A DNA stretch of 64,000 bases from Paracentrotus lividus. Lineage: Eukaryota > Echinodermata > Echinoidea > Camarodonta > Echinidae. How positions within the stretch are numbered: position 1 is the first letter of the stretch; every line of letters begins with the position of its first letter. The notes beneath the pieces were generated by a model. It saw nothing but the letters and a program-made list of their open reading frames with translations. It had not been told where the DNA came from and did not search any database. Shown piece after piece: positions 25,006 through 34,939 of this stretch. The DNA lies in assembly GCA_940671915.1 (NCBI GenBank), contig CALNVZ010003433.1, positions 32,770,988-32,834,987 on the forward strand, in the 5' to 3' direction. The translations under genes were made by a program, and so were the position numbers.

Positions 25006-25577
25006 CGCAAGATATTTTTTTTTTCAAAGTTGGGCCCCCCCCCCCTTTGGAAAATCCTCGATCCGCGCCTGTAGAATACACTTATTTTTAACATGCTTGC
25101 CTTATAATGAATTTGAATGACCTAAGAGAGTCCGAGGCCATCCCCATTTGAATTTGAATGCATATTTCTAATAATCTATGCATAAAGTTTCAATGAGAAC
25201 GACTCTTTTTATAAATGTGTTGCACGGATAATTAATTCGATCGAGCGAAAGGAAATATTAAACATTTCCAATTCTAAAGTTGAATATTCTTTATCTAAAC
25301 TTAGATGACTGATTCGAAGAATGTTTTACAAGGATTCAAATCTCAAACGAAGCAAAAATGATATTAAATCAAAATTCTTTAAACGCTTATGCTACATTTT
25401 AAAATCGACTTGGCACATTTAAAAAGATCATTGCATAAATAAATGAATTGAACGAAGTTTAAATGGAGGTTGGCCCAAACGATCACAACTGTGGTGAAAT
25501 TGAATGATCTTAAAATAGATTCAAATGATATTTGTATGAAAGTGACCGGGAAAATAAAAGAATGAACTACAATAATA

Positions 25578-26608
25578 CAGGGCGTCCCAAAAAGAACTAT
25601 ACACTTTTGAAATGGCTGCCAAATAAAAAGTATATGATTTTAGGTAATGAAATTTACATGTATGGAAAGCTCATCATCCCAAATTTCACATGACATCAAA
25701 AAGTCCGAAAATAAGTCATGCATGAATGAGCAGTGTTCACTTTTGTAAAGGGTATGGAAATTAAGGTGCGCAGGAATTGCCCTACCAATTTGTATGAGAA
25801 AAGTCATTTGGAGCTTATGGAATTGAGGATGATATGCATAATTACTGATCAATTATGATGAGTTGGGGTTTGCTAAGTGAAATTTGTGGAATGGGGATTA
25901 CATTTTCATGCATGAGTGAACAGGAATATGTATTTCCTATTATACCATTGTAACTTTCCAAGGTTTATTCAGTGGTATGTTAGAACAGGTGAGATGCAGG
26001 GTAAGATTTTTGATCAGTTTTGATGATCGTTTTTATGATCATCTTGGATTGTCTGAATGTCTAACATCAATCAAACATTTTTTTAGAGTAACTATTCAAT
26101 TTACATAATCCCACCTGGATATTAAGTAATTCAATGAGAAGTTTAGATAATCTTACAGTAATTGAAATGTGGAACAGGAATATTATGATTCTTTATTATC
26201 CATTGAAGGGATTATTCAAAGTCACTGATATTTTAACCCCCCCCCCCCCCCCCCCCCCTCCCCCCCCCAAAAAAAAAAGAAAAGAAAAAGAAAGAAGGAA
26301 AGAAAAGAATAACAGCACAGTAGCATCGAATTAGCATATAACAAAATAAAGAATTAGAGAATTAGAGTAAAGACTGACATGTTAATTTGCTTGATTGATT
26401 AGTTGAAACATTTAGAGACTGGTACACTGTTGATTAAATGATTGCTAGCTGGGTGTTGATTATCTAATTTATGTGACAGATTAATTGATAGAATGATAAT
26501 TCGTCATCAACCATCCCAATTTGGGTAAATGAGAGTAGACCGGGATGCGGGGAGGTAGTCAGGATATTTGGTGTAGAAACCAGTGAATATGAAAACATAC
26601 CCATGCGA

Positions 26609-26641
<33 letters not shown>

Positions 26642-27075
26642 AGAGAGAGAGAGATTAAACACACCAGTGAAGGACCTCATTAAATATGCCTTGGAAAGTT
26701 ACAATGCAACAATAGGAAATACTGTTCCTGTTCACTCATGCATGAAAATGTAATCCCCAATTCCACAAATTTCACTTAGCAAACCCCAACTCATCATAAT
26801 TGATCAGTAATTCTGCATATCATCCTCAATTCCATAAGCTCCAAATGACTTTCCTCATACAAATTGGTAGGGCAATTCCTGCGCACCCTAATTTCCATAC
26901 CCTTTACAAAAGTGAACGCTGCTCATTCATGCATGACTTATTTTCGGACTTTTTGATGTCATATGAAATTTGGGATAATGAGCTTTCCAGACATGTAAAT
27001 TTCACTACCTAAAATCATATATTTTTTTATTTGGCAGCCATTTCAAAAGTGTATAGTTCTTTTTGGGACGCACTG
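25578..27075. mobile_element. 1.5-kb mariner-type MITE with 385-bp inverted arms
   Basis: Begins CAGGGCGTCCCAAAAAG and ends with the complementary CTTTTTGGGACGCACTG, with TA on both outer sides (25576-25577, 27076-27077). Arms are 25578-25962 and 26689-27075, about 93-95% alike. The CAGGGYGTCCCAAAAAG end is typical of mariner-like elements. The middle contains C-run, A/G-rich and (GA)n sequence (26239-26655) and no transposase. Two 70-aa open frames in the arms are mirror copies of each other, not genes. Confidence 0.9.
26609..26655 (+). repeat. (GA)n microsatellite
   Basis: Nearly pure AG repeats within the mariner-type MITE, split once by AAAAGGA. Confidence 0.9.
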
Positions 27076-27807
27076 TAGAATCCATTTTGCATACATTAGT
27101 TGTTGCTATGTCGGGCAAGCCTCTGGCAAGCTTTCAGGTTGCCAAGAACAACCTTTGATTAAAAAGTATTCTTAAAATTTGAATATGTTAGTAAACTGGT
27201 CTATCCCTGAAAATCACAACTACAGTACAATAATCAATGTCTTCGGATGTAAACAAGAATTTCGCGCCATAACTCGCAGTCAATGAACACGGCTTGCACG
27301 TGTAGGAGGCGGGGTCGGCTCAGCTGGCCTGGTCACGCACACGCGACCTGCCGTTTCATTCATTCATAACTTGAGTCACTACACCACGCCGCCGCGCCCC
27401 GTCAAAACAAACCCTGGACAGCTATAGTCTAAGAGCAAGACATTTTAGTAATCGTCAGCCTTACCTCTCACAAATAATCTCCACATGTCTTTAGACCATA
27501 TAGGTCTGATACGATTAAAACAATCATGCATTTCTCGTGGGCTTTTATGATGTGAACTATTATTCTGAAGTAAATAAAACGAGGCTTATGGTGTGAAAAC
27601 GGTCTGTTTTGGTTTTGTAGACAGTCGTGCATATCTCTTCCACTACAATAGTCTCTGACTTTAGACTCTGATCTGTTACCTGAACGGTTTTACAATCCAC
27701 TTTCCTCTTAAAGACCGTTGACGGAGTAAATACAACCTTACATCGATTAAAAGCTAAGTAGGCGTATAACATAAATACCCCCAAAATAAATTAAATTTTC
27801 ATAACAG
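27076..27807. other. Non-coding stretch with a CpG-dense island
   Basis: Bases 27260-27410 are unusually GC- and CpG-rich for this window, with a GGGGCGG-like GC box (GGAGGCGGGGTCGG, 27306-27319) and GCCGCCGCGCCCCG (27388-27401). This could be a promoter, but no coding exon is recognised on either side. Confidence 0.35.
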
Positions 27808-28182
27808 TATTCATAAAAAGATGATCGAACCTCAACCAGGCCATCCCTCCCAAGTACTCGTAAAAGTACCCCTATTATATAATGCGGCTGATGACGTCAA
27901 AGAAGTTTAAGGGAATGCTACTGCCAGGCATGATTGAGTTTCGCCTTTAGAAAACACGTTTGTATTGCTATGTCAGAACAATAGAATTCTAGCACACATG
28001 GGGTCTATTGTTCTGACATAGCAAAACAAACGTGTTTTCTAAAGCCGAAACCCTATCATGCCTGGCAGCAGCATTCCCTTAAACTTCTTTGACGTCATCA
28101 GCCGCATTATATAATAGGGGTACTTTTACGAGTACTTGGGAGGGATGGCCTGGTTGAGGTTCGATCACCTTTTTAATGAAAT
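27808..28182. mobile_element. 375-bp near-perfect palindrome (foldback MITE)
   Basis: Left arm 27808-27985 and right arm 28004-28182 are about 95% complementary over roughly 178 bp, with a loop of only 18 nt. A transcript would fold into one long hairpin. Scattered mismatches (for example around 27900-27960) argue against an assembly duplication. No coding frame. Confidence 0.85.
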
Positions 28183-29217
28183 ACTTTCTAAATGGAAGAT
28201 AAAAATGCTTAAATTGGGAATTGTTGTATTAGGAAGAAATATTAGCTTTCGTTTTATATGTAATTTTGGTTTTCATTTCTCGGTCCGGTCTGGGACTTTA
28301 AAAGTGGAATAGGGCCTAAAGAGAAATGTACGATGGCACGTTACTGTTTTTGTTTTTCTTTCTCATGTGGTCTATAAAATTCAGGACCCATTTACTGACA
28401 AGTTGATGACCATCACAAAGTTTAGATTTTTTCTACAAAAACTATAAATCTGTTTTAAGGGGGCAATTCCGCCAGTGATATTTGTTTGTAATTTTGGATA
28501 ATTGTAATATCATATTTCTGTAATTTTTGCTCGGAAAATTTGGGAAGGCAACAGAGGAGTCGATCTCTAGTCTTCATGGAGGGTCGAAACATTGAAAATT
28601 ATGATCAAACTCCGATGAAAATCATGCAAGCGCGAAGCGCGATTTATTTCTTTTTTGATTTTTGTCTTCTTTTTTTTTTTTGTCCTATAGAGCTCATATT
28701 ATACGCCTATGGCACGTACATCATACCCCCTTTTGATTAAATATCTTTGAAATCATGCAAACTCGAAGTACATACATTTAGATTTAGCTATCTTTTAGGC
28801 TCACTGAAAAGATGACATGCACGACTTTTTGACCCCTCAAGAGAAAGAACCAGTTTTATAATCCTTCCTCAAATTTACTCCACGCAGTAAGGACATATGC
28901 CTACAAAGGTAAAAGAAGAAAAAGCATTTATATTTCAATGTTTACCGGTATTACATTTCTATTTTATTTCTTTTCTATACAATAAACGAAAATCATCATT
29001 TGAATTTTACGTATGTAAACTTTATGTACATGTATAACCAAATCCTAATTGTCACGATTAAAGGCCATAGTATAAATCATGTTTACTGAATGACATATAA
29101 TTTTATGTGTTTTTTATTAGCAATTTTGTTAGAGACATATTAATGTGTAAAGTGTGAAAACAGAAATAGTAATTAAAAAAAACTGTTTGTAGGCTATTAC
29201 CAGGCGGGGTATATATA
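28183..29217. other. Non-coding stretch without recognisable gene
   Basis: AT-rich. A single GCGCGAAGCGCG core sits at 28631-28642, apart from any array. Nothing genic recognised. Confidence 0.5.
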
Positions 29218-29754
29218 CACACTAAAAACTGAAGTGCTGTTTTTAGCTCTTCAAAGGCTAAAATCAGCACTTTTAAGAGCTTACATAGTGACTGCACTCT
29301 AAGTGCTGTTTAAATGCACTCAAAATGCTGTTTTAGCACTTTTACGTGAGCTGAACTTTCAGTAAAAATGGGCAAAAACGGCGTGACTTCGTTGGGATTC
29401 GAACCTGGGTCCCCTGCAAGAGAAGCGCTGATGAGCACATCTCACGATTGCTAGCAGATCATATTGTTGCATGATGAACTTTCTTCAAATTTGCCATAAT
29501 CATGATAATCATCTCCTATGCTGTCATAATTAAAGCCAATTAGCGAGATCTCCGTTGGTCTATTGGTAACGTCAGCAGAACTCTTGATGTCTGGGTGGAA
29601 CCCGGTTCGAATCCAATGTCGACATTAAAAATTTTTTATTTGATAAATAAACACTTGGGCAAGTGCTAAAATTAGCACTTCAGGTGCTGATATAGCTCTT
29701 CAAGTGCAGTCACTATACGAGCACCCAGACATTAGCACTTCCGTTTTTAGAGTG
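29218..29754. mobile_element. 537-bp MITE with tRNA-like modules inside
   Basis: Ends read CACACTAAAAAC and GTTTTTAGAGTG, with TA on both outer sides (29216-29217, 29755-29756). Imperfect inverted arms of about 110 bp are built from AGTGCT and AGCACT words and share ATAGTGACTGCACT. Between the arms lie two tRNA-like modules: one with TTCGAA at 29398-29403 (minus strand) and one with A-box TGGTCTATTGGTAACG (29556-29571) and B-box GGTTCGAATCC (29604-29614) on the plus strand. Confidence 0.75.
29548..29626 (+). other. tRNA-like sequence (probable pseudo-tRNA)
   Basis: D-arm/A-box TGGTCTATTGGTAACG and T-arm/B-box GGTTCGAATCC are spaced 32 nt apart, as in a tRNA of Glu/Gln type. The acceptor stem ends do not pair, and it sits inside a MITE, so a functional tRNA is unlikely. 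Confidence 0.35.
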
Positions 29755-30177
29755 TATCAGCCCGCCCCCAGAAAAAGAGAAAAATTGGTATCACCGACCC
29801 GAGTGAAGGAATTACCTCCACCCACCCCCATGGAAGGAATTATTAATTTGCTTCGTGTGCCTTTATTATTATTATTATTTATTTTTCATAAAGCTTACCC
29901 TCCCACCCTCCTTCTGAGAGCAAACTCGGCGGGCCGGACTTGACCCAAGAAAATCGGGGTTGTAAACAAATCTGAAAATCAGAGTTCTAGCTGCCCCTCT
30001 TATCTCCCTTCATCACTTTAGCTGCGGATTCGGGATTTGATATTAGAGGGGCCGGAAATTTGAAACTCGGTTGGGGAGGGGGGGGGTAGGGATGATTTTT
30101 CTTAAAACAGCATAATTCTTTCAGGGTCCCCCAAAACAAAACAACAAAATTAAATAAAAATAGGACCAGTCCTGTAT

Positions 30178-30524
30178 CAGGCGCGGATCGAGAGACGGTC
30201 TTTAACGGGGTGCGAAAAGGTACCTTAAAATTTTTGCACGTTATGGTGGTCACAGCGTGATAACGGGGGGGGGGGGGGTAGTGCCGAAAATGTTTGGGCC
30301 TTCGGCCGTTATAAATTTTCAAACATACTTCATATAGGGGTAGGGTCAGGTCATCGTTCTGTCCCGAACAATAATTGACAGTCAAGCAACAAAAAAAAGG
30401 GGAAAAAAAGGGTTTTCAGATTTTAAGGGGGTGTGCTCAAAAGGTCTATGTACAAAAGGTATGCTGATTTCCCAATCTTACGTGGTGCGCTAGCACCTTC
30501 AGCCGCCCCCTGGATCCGCGCCTG
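30178..30524. mobile_element. 347-bp MITE with CAGGCGCGGATC ends and 5-bp target duplication
   Basis: Begins CAGGCGCGGATC and ends GATCCGCGCCTG. Both sides are flanked by TGTAT (30173-30177, 30525-30529), a clean 5-bp target duplication. The same end motif occurs singly at 20143 and 25060. No coding frame; the transposase family is not identified. Confidence 0.8.
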
Positions 30525-32405
30525 TGTATCTGCCGGCCTAAGGTGACGCCTTCAGAACATTTCCAAAAATAATGTCAATATCAATTTTGGCCTCTCATTA
30601 ATTTGTCTAAAATCATTAACAAGACAAAAAATAAATAAATAAACTAATTAATTAATTAATGGGATACAGGTTTGTTTGTTTGTTTCTTTGTCTTGATTAG
30701 TGCGCAGTTGGAGGGTGGGGTTGGGTGGGTCGACTATGAATTGAAACAGCTTTTTGGACTGACCTTATACATGCACTACCCAACCAGGCATTCATTGTGA
30801 TCGTATTAATATATTTTTTAAAGGTCATACCCCCCCCCCCCCATAGTCCAGTAAATGGTCCCATAGGCCATGTACAAGACCCGGAAAAGTTTACAAGTAC
30901 AAGGTTTTTTGGTTGATTCGTGTTCTAGATGGGTATTTGAGAAAATTTAGCTTGGTTGCCAGCTTCGCAACCTTGAGCAATTTTTTTAATTAGCATAATT
31001 AGAATAATGACCTAATTAGCATATTTATAATATGTAATATGCTGCTAATTTTAGCCCTGGAGGCCTGAGAACAGAGATGAAACACTTTTTAAGGGCTTTC
31101 CATGACGAGGAATTCATTTATAACACTAGTTTTTATTTTTAAGTAATTATATTGTCTTGAATAGCATAATTAGCATAATGAGCCTATATAGTCAAATATG
31201 CATACACTGTATATACAATATAAAGTCATTCTCACTTATAGAATGATGAAAATTATGTTTCATTCCTGTTCTAGATGGGTATTCAAGTAAATGTAGCTCG
31301 GTTGCCACATTCGCCATCTTGAGGAATTGCTCTCATTAGCATAATTAAAATAATGACCTAATTTGCATACTAGTATATGCAATATGCTGCTAATATCTAT
31401 CCAGGTATCCTGAGAACATAACAAACTACTTTTTAAGGGGTATCTATAACAAGGAATTCATTTATGATACTTTTTTTTCCATTTGCAAGTTTTTCTTTAT
31501 TGTCTTATAGAGAGCATAATTAACATAATTAGCTTTTATGCATACACTTACTACATACAATATAAAGTCATTCTTATTTACAAGAAGACAAATGTTTTTT
31601 GTTGATTTGTGTTCTGATGAATATTTCAAGTAAATTCAGCTTGATTGCCACATTAACAATCTTGAGCAATTATTTTTATTAGCATAATTAGAATAATGAC
31701 CTACAGTAATAAGCATAATTAGCAAATTAAAACAGGATGTTTTAATTTGCTAATTATGCATGAAACAACTTTACAAGAGTTCCCTAAAACAAAGAATTCA
31801 TTTGTGACACTAGTTTTTTTTTTTTCAAAGCCATTCTTAATAGCATTGCATTGCAACATATGCATGTAGCCTATTTGTGCAAATATGCATGTATCACTGT
31901 ATGTACAATACTGAGTCATTCTTATTCATGGAAAGACGAAAATAATATAGTTCATTCGTATTAACTACGTGAAACTATATAAAGATGCAATTAAATATAA
32001 AATGTATTATTCCTCAACATGATTGACCATGGCATTGACTTTTTATATCTGATATTTGAGATAATTGGGCCAATATATTGTATCTTCTCATCAATATTAA
32101 TATGTTGCATATTATGACCGACATTATTGCATTTGACAACTTAAGGCTTTCTATTAACGATGACAATCATCCCCCATATACGGTATGTATTGTACATAAT
32201 ATAATCTTATTATGCTGATTTTGCTAGTGAAGACTTACATGAAAATAAAAACTTGTGTCATAAATTAATTCCTTCTTTAAGCTTACCCTTTAAATCGTTT
32301 TGTTCGAATTCTCAGGGTTCTTGTATTAGGATTAGTAGGGAATTAGAATAATGCTAATTACATGTATGCCATTATTATCCTAATTTTAAAAAAATGCTCA
32401 GGATT

Positions 32406-32575
32406 GCCAATTTTAGCATGTGTGCGCCTATAACAGGCGACCGGCTGGAATGCTCCCCAGGGAGTGGAGATTGTGCACTGTAAAGTGCGGGATCGATAAA
32501 TGAATCCAATGACCGGGGTAATAATATACTGTAAGCGCTTTGGTCTGAACAGGTAAAGCGCTTTATAAGAAACCG

Positions 32576-32610
<35 letters not shown>

Positions 32611-32612
32611 AC
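32406..32612 (-). mobile_element. Inserted (AAT)n-ended repeat inside the Foldback-like element
   Basis: On the minus strand it starts with (AAT)n, then TTATAAAGCGCTTTACC and TTATTACCCCGGTCATTGG, the same order as at 23530-23765. It interrupts the inverted-repeat element, so it inserted later. Confidence 0.6.
32580..32609 (+). repeat. (ATT)n microsatellite
   Basis: Ten ATT units forming the end of the minus-strand inserted repeat. Confidence 0.9.
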
Positions 32613-33393
32613 GGCAATCAAGCTGAATTCACCTGCAAACCCATCTAGAAGACGAATCGACAACAATTTTTGTCTCCCTGTAAATAAGAATGACTCCATA
32701 TTGTATGAAGTAAGTGTATGCATAAAGCTAATTATGCTAATTATGCTCTCTAAGACAATAAAGAAGAACTTGGAAATGAAAAGTAGTGTCATAAATGAAT
32801 TCCTTGTTATATATACCCCTTAAAAAGTATTTTGATCAAATTCTTAGGATACCTGGATTGATATTAGCAGCATATTGCATATATGCAAATTAGGTCATTA
32901 TTCTAATTATGCTAATAAGAGCAATTCCTCAAAATTGCGAATTTGGCAACCAAGCTACATTTACTTGAATACCCATCTAGAACAGGAATGAAACATAATT
33001 TTCATCATTCTATAAGTGAGAATGACTTTATATTGTATATACAGTGTATGCTTATTTAAACATAGGCTCATTATGCTAATTATGCTATTCCAAGACAATA
33101 GAATTTCTTGAAAATAAAAACTAGTGTCATAAATGGATTGCTCGTCATGAAAGACCCTTACAAAAATGTTTTATCCTTCATCTCAGGCCTCCTGGATTAA
33201 GATTAGCAGCATATTTCATAACATTAATATGCTAATTAGGTCATTATTCTAATTATGCTAATTAAAAAAATTGCTCAAGGTTTCCAAGCTGGCAACCAAG
33301 CTAAATTTTCTTAGATACCCATTTAGAACACAAATCAACCAAAAAACCTTGTACTTGTAAACTTTTCCGGGTCTTCAAATTTCTACTGGACTA

Positions 33394-34430
33394 CCATGAA
33401 AAGAAATAAGATAGAAATGTAAAACCCTATTAAAACATTGGACCAGTCAATGAAAATTATAAATTGACCTTCACACCGCCACCCCCCCCCCCCCAAGCCC
33501 AGAGCAAAAGCCGTTTAATCCAGAGGGCCTGGCAAGCGGGCCCTGCGGGAGGGATTGGTATGGTTGCCCCCCCCCCCCCCCCCCAACAAAATATGGGGAC
33601 ATGTTCCCATGAATATCCCCCTTGCGCCCCTATCATGTCAGGCATCATTATAGGTCCCCTCCTAGTCCTATAGGGAGGGAAAGGAGGCCATATATCTTTA
33701 TCAAATTTTAGTCGTGTTATTTTAAACACATCCAAAATTGAAAACTATCTTACAATTCTTGGAAGAAGGCCCTATTCTCTCTAACTTTGTATTCCAGTGC
33801 TTCTTTTGAAAGTCAAAGTCTTAGACTAATCTGACAGCTAAAGTTGATCATCATGTCCGGATCTAAAATCGGTCTCTATTCTTCCTCGAAAAGGAGACTA
33901 AAGAACGAGTGTGAAATGTTTTCTTTCTTTACATCGATCAGCTGATGTAAAGCCAGTCAATGGAAGATACTATTACTACGCTCAAGTTGACAAAATAGTG
34001 TTTCTAAAGTCCTTGCGCACAACGACGCATCGTACTCGGAATGGTACATTACCAAACGACTAATCACGCATACACATCATACACACAGACACACACATTA
34101 AACCATAAATATGCAAATGACCACACCCAAGATAACATGAACAAAGGGACGAACGTCTCTCCAACGTACAAAGGAAGGGGTAAAAAATTTCTGCAGACCC
34201 TTTCGTTTCAATTCTTTTTTAAAGTACAAGCTGATTTATGAATATGAATGCCTCATATTGGCATTCATGATAGAAAATATAAGACGAATAGAGATTAATG
34301 TGTAGTCTTAGTCCTGTAGTTTGCTACAAAGCAAATGTTGTTTACTACGAAATGGCGAATGTCCAAAATACACCTGCTACGTGAATTTATCAGCATGCAT
34401 AATGGCTTGCTTTGACGACGACTAACAACG
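33394..34430. other. Upstream region of foxN1/4, no gene recognised
   Basis: C-runs (33482-33494, 33569-33584), then AT-rich DNA. An (AC)-rich patch lies at 34060-34100. It may include foxN1/4 control DNA. Confidence 0.4.
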
Positions 34431-34431
34431 A

Positions 34432-34505
34432 CCAATCAGCGCCCGCCATTTATACGGCGAGTCATGTGGGGCGCAAGCGACCAATCCGCATGAGGTTATT
34501 TAAAT
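34432..34505 (+). promoter_or_regulatory. Candidate promoter elements of foxN1/4
   Basis: Two CCAAT boxes (34432-34436 and 34481-34485) and an AT-rich TATTTAAA-like stretch (34497-34504) lie 430-510 bp upstream of the start codon. This leaves room for a 5' UTR of about 0.4 kb. The motifs are read directly; promoter function is inferred, and no transcription start can be placed from sequence alone. Confidence 0.35.
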
Positions 34506-34939
34506 TCCCATCCGTCTTTGTTCAATGCATGCAGTCAACGGGATTTTTTTTTTACTACGAGGGGGCCTGTATTTGTGAATATGCAGATGATGTTATGACT
34601 TCAAATTGTAGCTCATTACATGGAATTTACGTTTATTTGGACCTCAACGATTATATATCATCGTGGAAAATATATTTTTCCTTGGATTAGTAAAGTATTT
34701 GCAGCTGGAAGCAATCTCGATTTTTCGGGCGAAGCTGTTTTCTACAGGTGAAATTCCGTCTACCGTGTGGGACTACAACGGCCAATGTGCACACGTAACG
34801 TATTATTGTCGTTGGTTGTTATTGTATGAATTTCTAAATAGGTCGGACTACACGACAAACTGTGCGGTCGTGTGCATGTACTCGGCGTAAACAACATTCT
34901 TATTTTTCATGTAACTGAAAATTTCTGGCTCATTTCATC

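Larger units (their letters stand above)
30844..33393. mobile_element. 2.55-kb Foldback-like element with repeated units in its arms
   Basis: Outer ends TAGTCCAGTA and TACTGGACTA, then about 0.8-kb inverted arms. The left arm (30844 to about 31740) contains units of about 350 bp marked by TTCTAGATGGGTATT (near 30923, 31271), TTAGCATAATTAGAATAATG and a CATACACT.TATATACAATAT segment; the right arm (about 32615-33393) mirrors them. Long arms made of internal repeats are the hallmark of Foldback/Galileo elements. A separate (AAT)n repeat (32406-32612) is inserted near the centre. No transposase frame. Confidence 0.75.

Noticed and set aside
25640-27012. Two 70-aa frames with nearly the same sequence
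   Set aside because: They are mirror copies within the inverted arms of one MITE; they look conserved only because the arms are.
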